From NCBI RefSeq assembly GCF_937920075.1, contig NZ_CALETI010000304.1, positions 1 through 5,832 of the forward strand: 5,832 bases of DNA, written 5' to 3'. This DNA comes from an uncultured Agitococcus sp. Lineage in GTDB: Bacteria > Pseudomonadota > Gammaproteobacteria > Pseudomonadales > Moraxellaceae. Every line of letters begins with the position of its first letter. The first letter of the stretch is position 1. The notes under the pieces were generated by a model. It did not search any database, had not been told where the DNA came from, and worked only from the letters and a program-made list of their open reading frames with translations. Position numbers and translations under genes: made by a program. Positions 5,273-5,832 of this stretch are shown here, piece after piece.

Positions 5273-5832
5273 ATGCAAAATATCAAAACCTTTCAAACTG
5301 AATTATCCGAGTTGGCAATCAAAGTAAGCTCCAGCTCATTTGTAACTATTGGTGAATTATCTCGCTTGGTGGCTATCTATGGCAACCAAAGACAAATTAA
5401 AGCCTATTGGCAGCAAACTTGTGAATTAAATGGACTTGCTAAAGCAACCGCCACAGACTACTGGGCAATCGCATCTTTTTTTAGTGATATTCTCTTTGAG
5501 TCCCATAAGGACGCGCGCTCAAGTACTAACAAAAGCATTGCTTTACGCCTTAATAATCTTGGATTAAAAAGCCTTGCCAATGGCAAGGCTTATAAAGTGG
5601 CTTTTAATAAAGTGACTGATTTTGCCAAGTCTTTAAAAAAATATCGTACGCAAGATGATAATGATGCTCTAGAGAGTCTACTTGAGTCTTGCTCAACTAA
5701 AGGTAAAACCTTACAGGAATTAAATACCATTGTTTGTAACTGTGAGGACTTTATTGAGTTACAGTCTAAAAACAATGGCGATAGCAATGGCGATAGCAAT
5801 GGCGATAGCAATGGCGATAGCAATGGCGATAG
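5273..5832 (+). CDS. Unrecognised protein with Asn-Gly-Asp-Ser repeat tail (partial, runs off right edge)
   Basis: The frame is open from ATG at 5273 to the window edge (186 full codons). The protein begins MQNIKTFQTELSELAIKV. Residues about 24-70 (VTIGELSRLVAIYGN, then KAYWQQTCELNGLAKATATDYWAIASFF) have the rhythm of a helical DNA-binding region seen in phage and plasmid proteins, where an 'x-W-x-x-x-C-x-x-x-G-(ITLM)' helix is followed by a T-A-x-x-Y-x-x-I-A helix, but I cannot assign a family. There is a Lys-rich stretch (KSLKKYR, about 121-127) and a C-N-C motif near 155. From residue 168 it turns into N-G-D-S repeats reaching the edge. The ribosome site is weak (GTGAG, 5259-5263). Placed directly after the repeat cluster, it might encode the protein that binds it, such as an initiator or regulator; this is inference. 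Confidence 0.75.
   Translation, partial: MQNIKTFQTELSELAIKVSSSSFVTIGELSRLVAIYGNQRQIKAYWQQTCELNGLAKATATDYWAIASFFSDILFESHKDARSSTNKSIALRLNNLGLKSLANGKAYKVAFNKVTDFAKSLKKYRTQDDNDALESLLESCSTKGKTLQELNTIVCNCEDFIELQSKNNGDSNGDSNGDSNGDSNGD
5569..5591 (-). terminator. Perfect hairpin inside the gene, terminator-like on the minus strand
   Basis: AAGCCTTGCC (5569-5578) and GGCAAGGCTT (5582-5591) form a perfect 10-bp stem with an AAT loop, within codons for SLANGKAYK. Read on the minus strand the stem is followed by TTTTTAAT, the shape of an intrinsic terminator; on the plus strand no T-run follows. It could stop antisense transcription entering from the right. Confidence 0.45.
5774..5832 (+). repeat. 12-bp tandem repeat array (AATGGCGATAGC unit), continues past the edge
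   Basis: Four perfect copies of AATGGCGATAGC start at 5774, 5786, 5798 and 5810, and a fifth is cut at 11 of 12 bases by the window end. There are no mismatches between copies, which points to recent expansion or active slippage. In frame it encodes N-G-D-S. Confidence 0.97.

Noticed and set aside
5072..5596. Shared AAAAAGCCTTATAAA-like sequence at 5072 and around the hairpin at 5566-5596
   Set aside because: The match is split by the 16-base hairpin insert and is short and AT-rich, so chance is the simplest explanation.
5590..5823. Minus-strand open frame beginning with Leu-Ser-Pro-Leu repeats
   Set aside because: It is the antisense of the AATGGCGATAGC array and the gene at 5273, and no ribosome site is seen.

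Overview
The window looks like part of a small bacterial mobile element: a compact prophage, phage satellite or phage-plasmid. Two genes support this. At the left edge, on the minus strand, is the start of a phage terminase large subunit. Reading away from it on the plus strand is a replication operon whose main gene is a primase-polymerase fused to a D5-type superfamily 3 helicase. Base composition is moderately AT-rich, TTA is a common leucine codon and Shine-Dalgarno sites are clear. A proteobacterial, probably gammaproteobacterial, host fits, but nothing in the window fixes the taxon.

Layout: (1) 1-387, minus strand, N-terminal part of the terminase large subunit, continuing off the left edge. 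(2) 388-481, short divergent promoter region. (3) 482-4654, four tightly spaced plus-strand genes forming one operon: a 152-residue unknown protein, the 888-residue PrimPol/D5 helicase, a 71-residue protein made almost wholly of an Asn-Ala-Ile-Gly repeat, and a 266-residue unknown protein. (4) 4627-4800, an apparent -1 ribosomal frameshift signal at the end of the last gene, which would add a 55-residue Gly-Asn-rich repeat tail. (5) 4801-5272, a noncoding AT-rich region packed with direct and inverted repeats, a perfect IHF consensus match and a chain of adjacent hairpins; it is a good candidate for a replication origin and/or control region. (6) 5273 to the right edge, an unrecognised gene that ends the window inside a 12-bp tandem repeat (Asn-Gly-Asp-Ser).

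The element would replicate with its own primase-helicase, probably from an origin in the 4.9-5.2 kb region, and package DNA with its own terminase motor or one shared with a helper. The most unusual features are the three Asn/Gly-rich repeat arrays within about 2.2 kb. They use different codons and different unit lengths, so they look like independent expansions. One of them lies just behind a textbook-shaped slippery heptamer plus stem-loop. No transposase, integrase, tRNA, rRNA or CRISPR array is visible.
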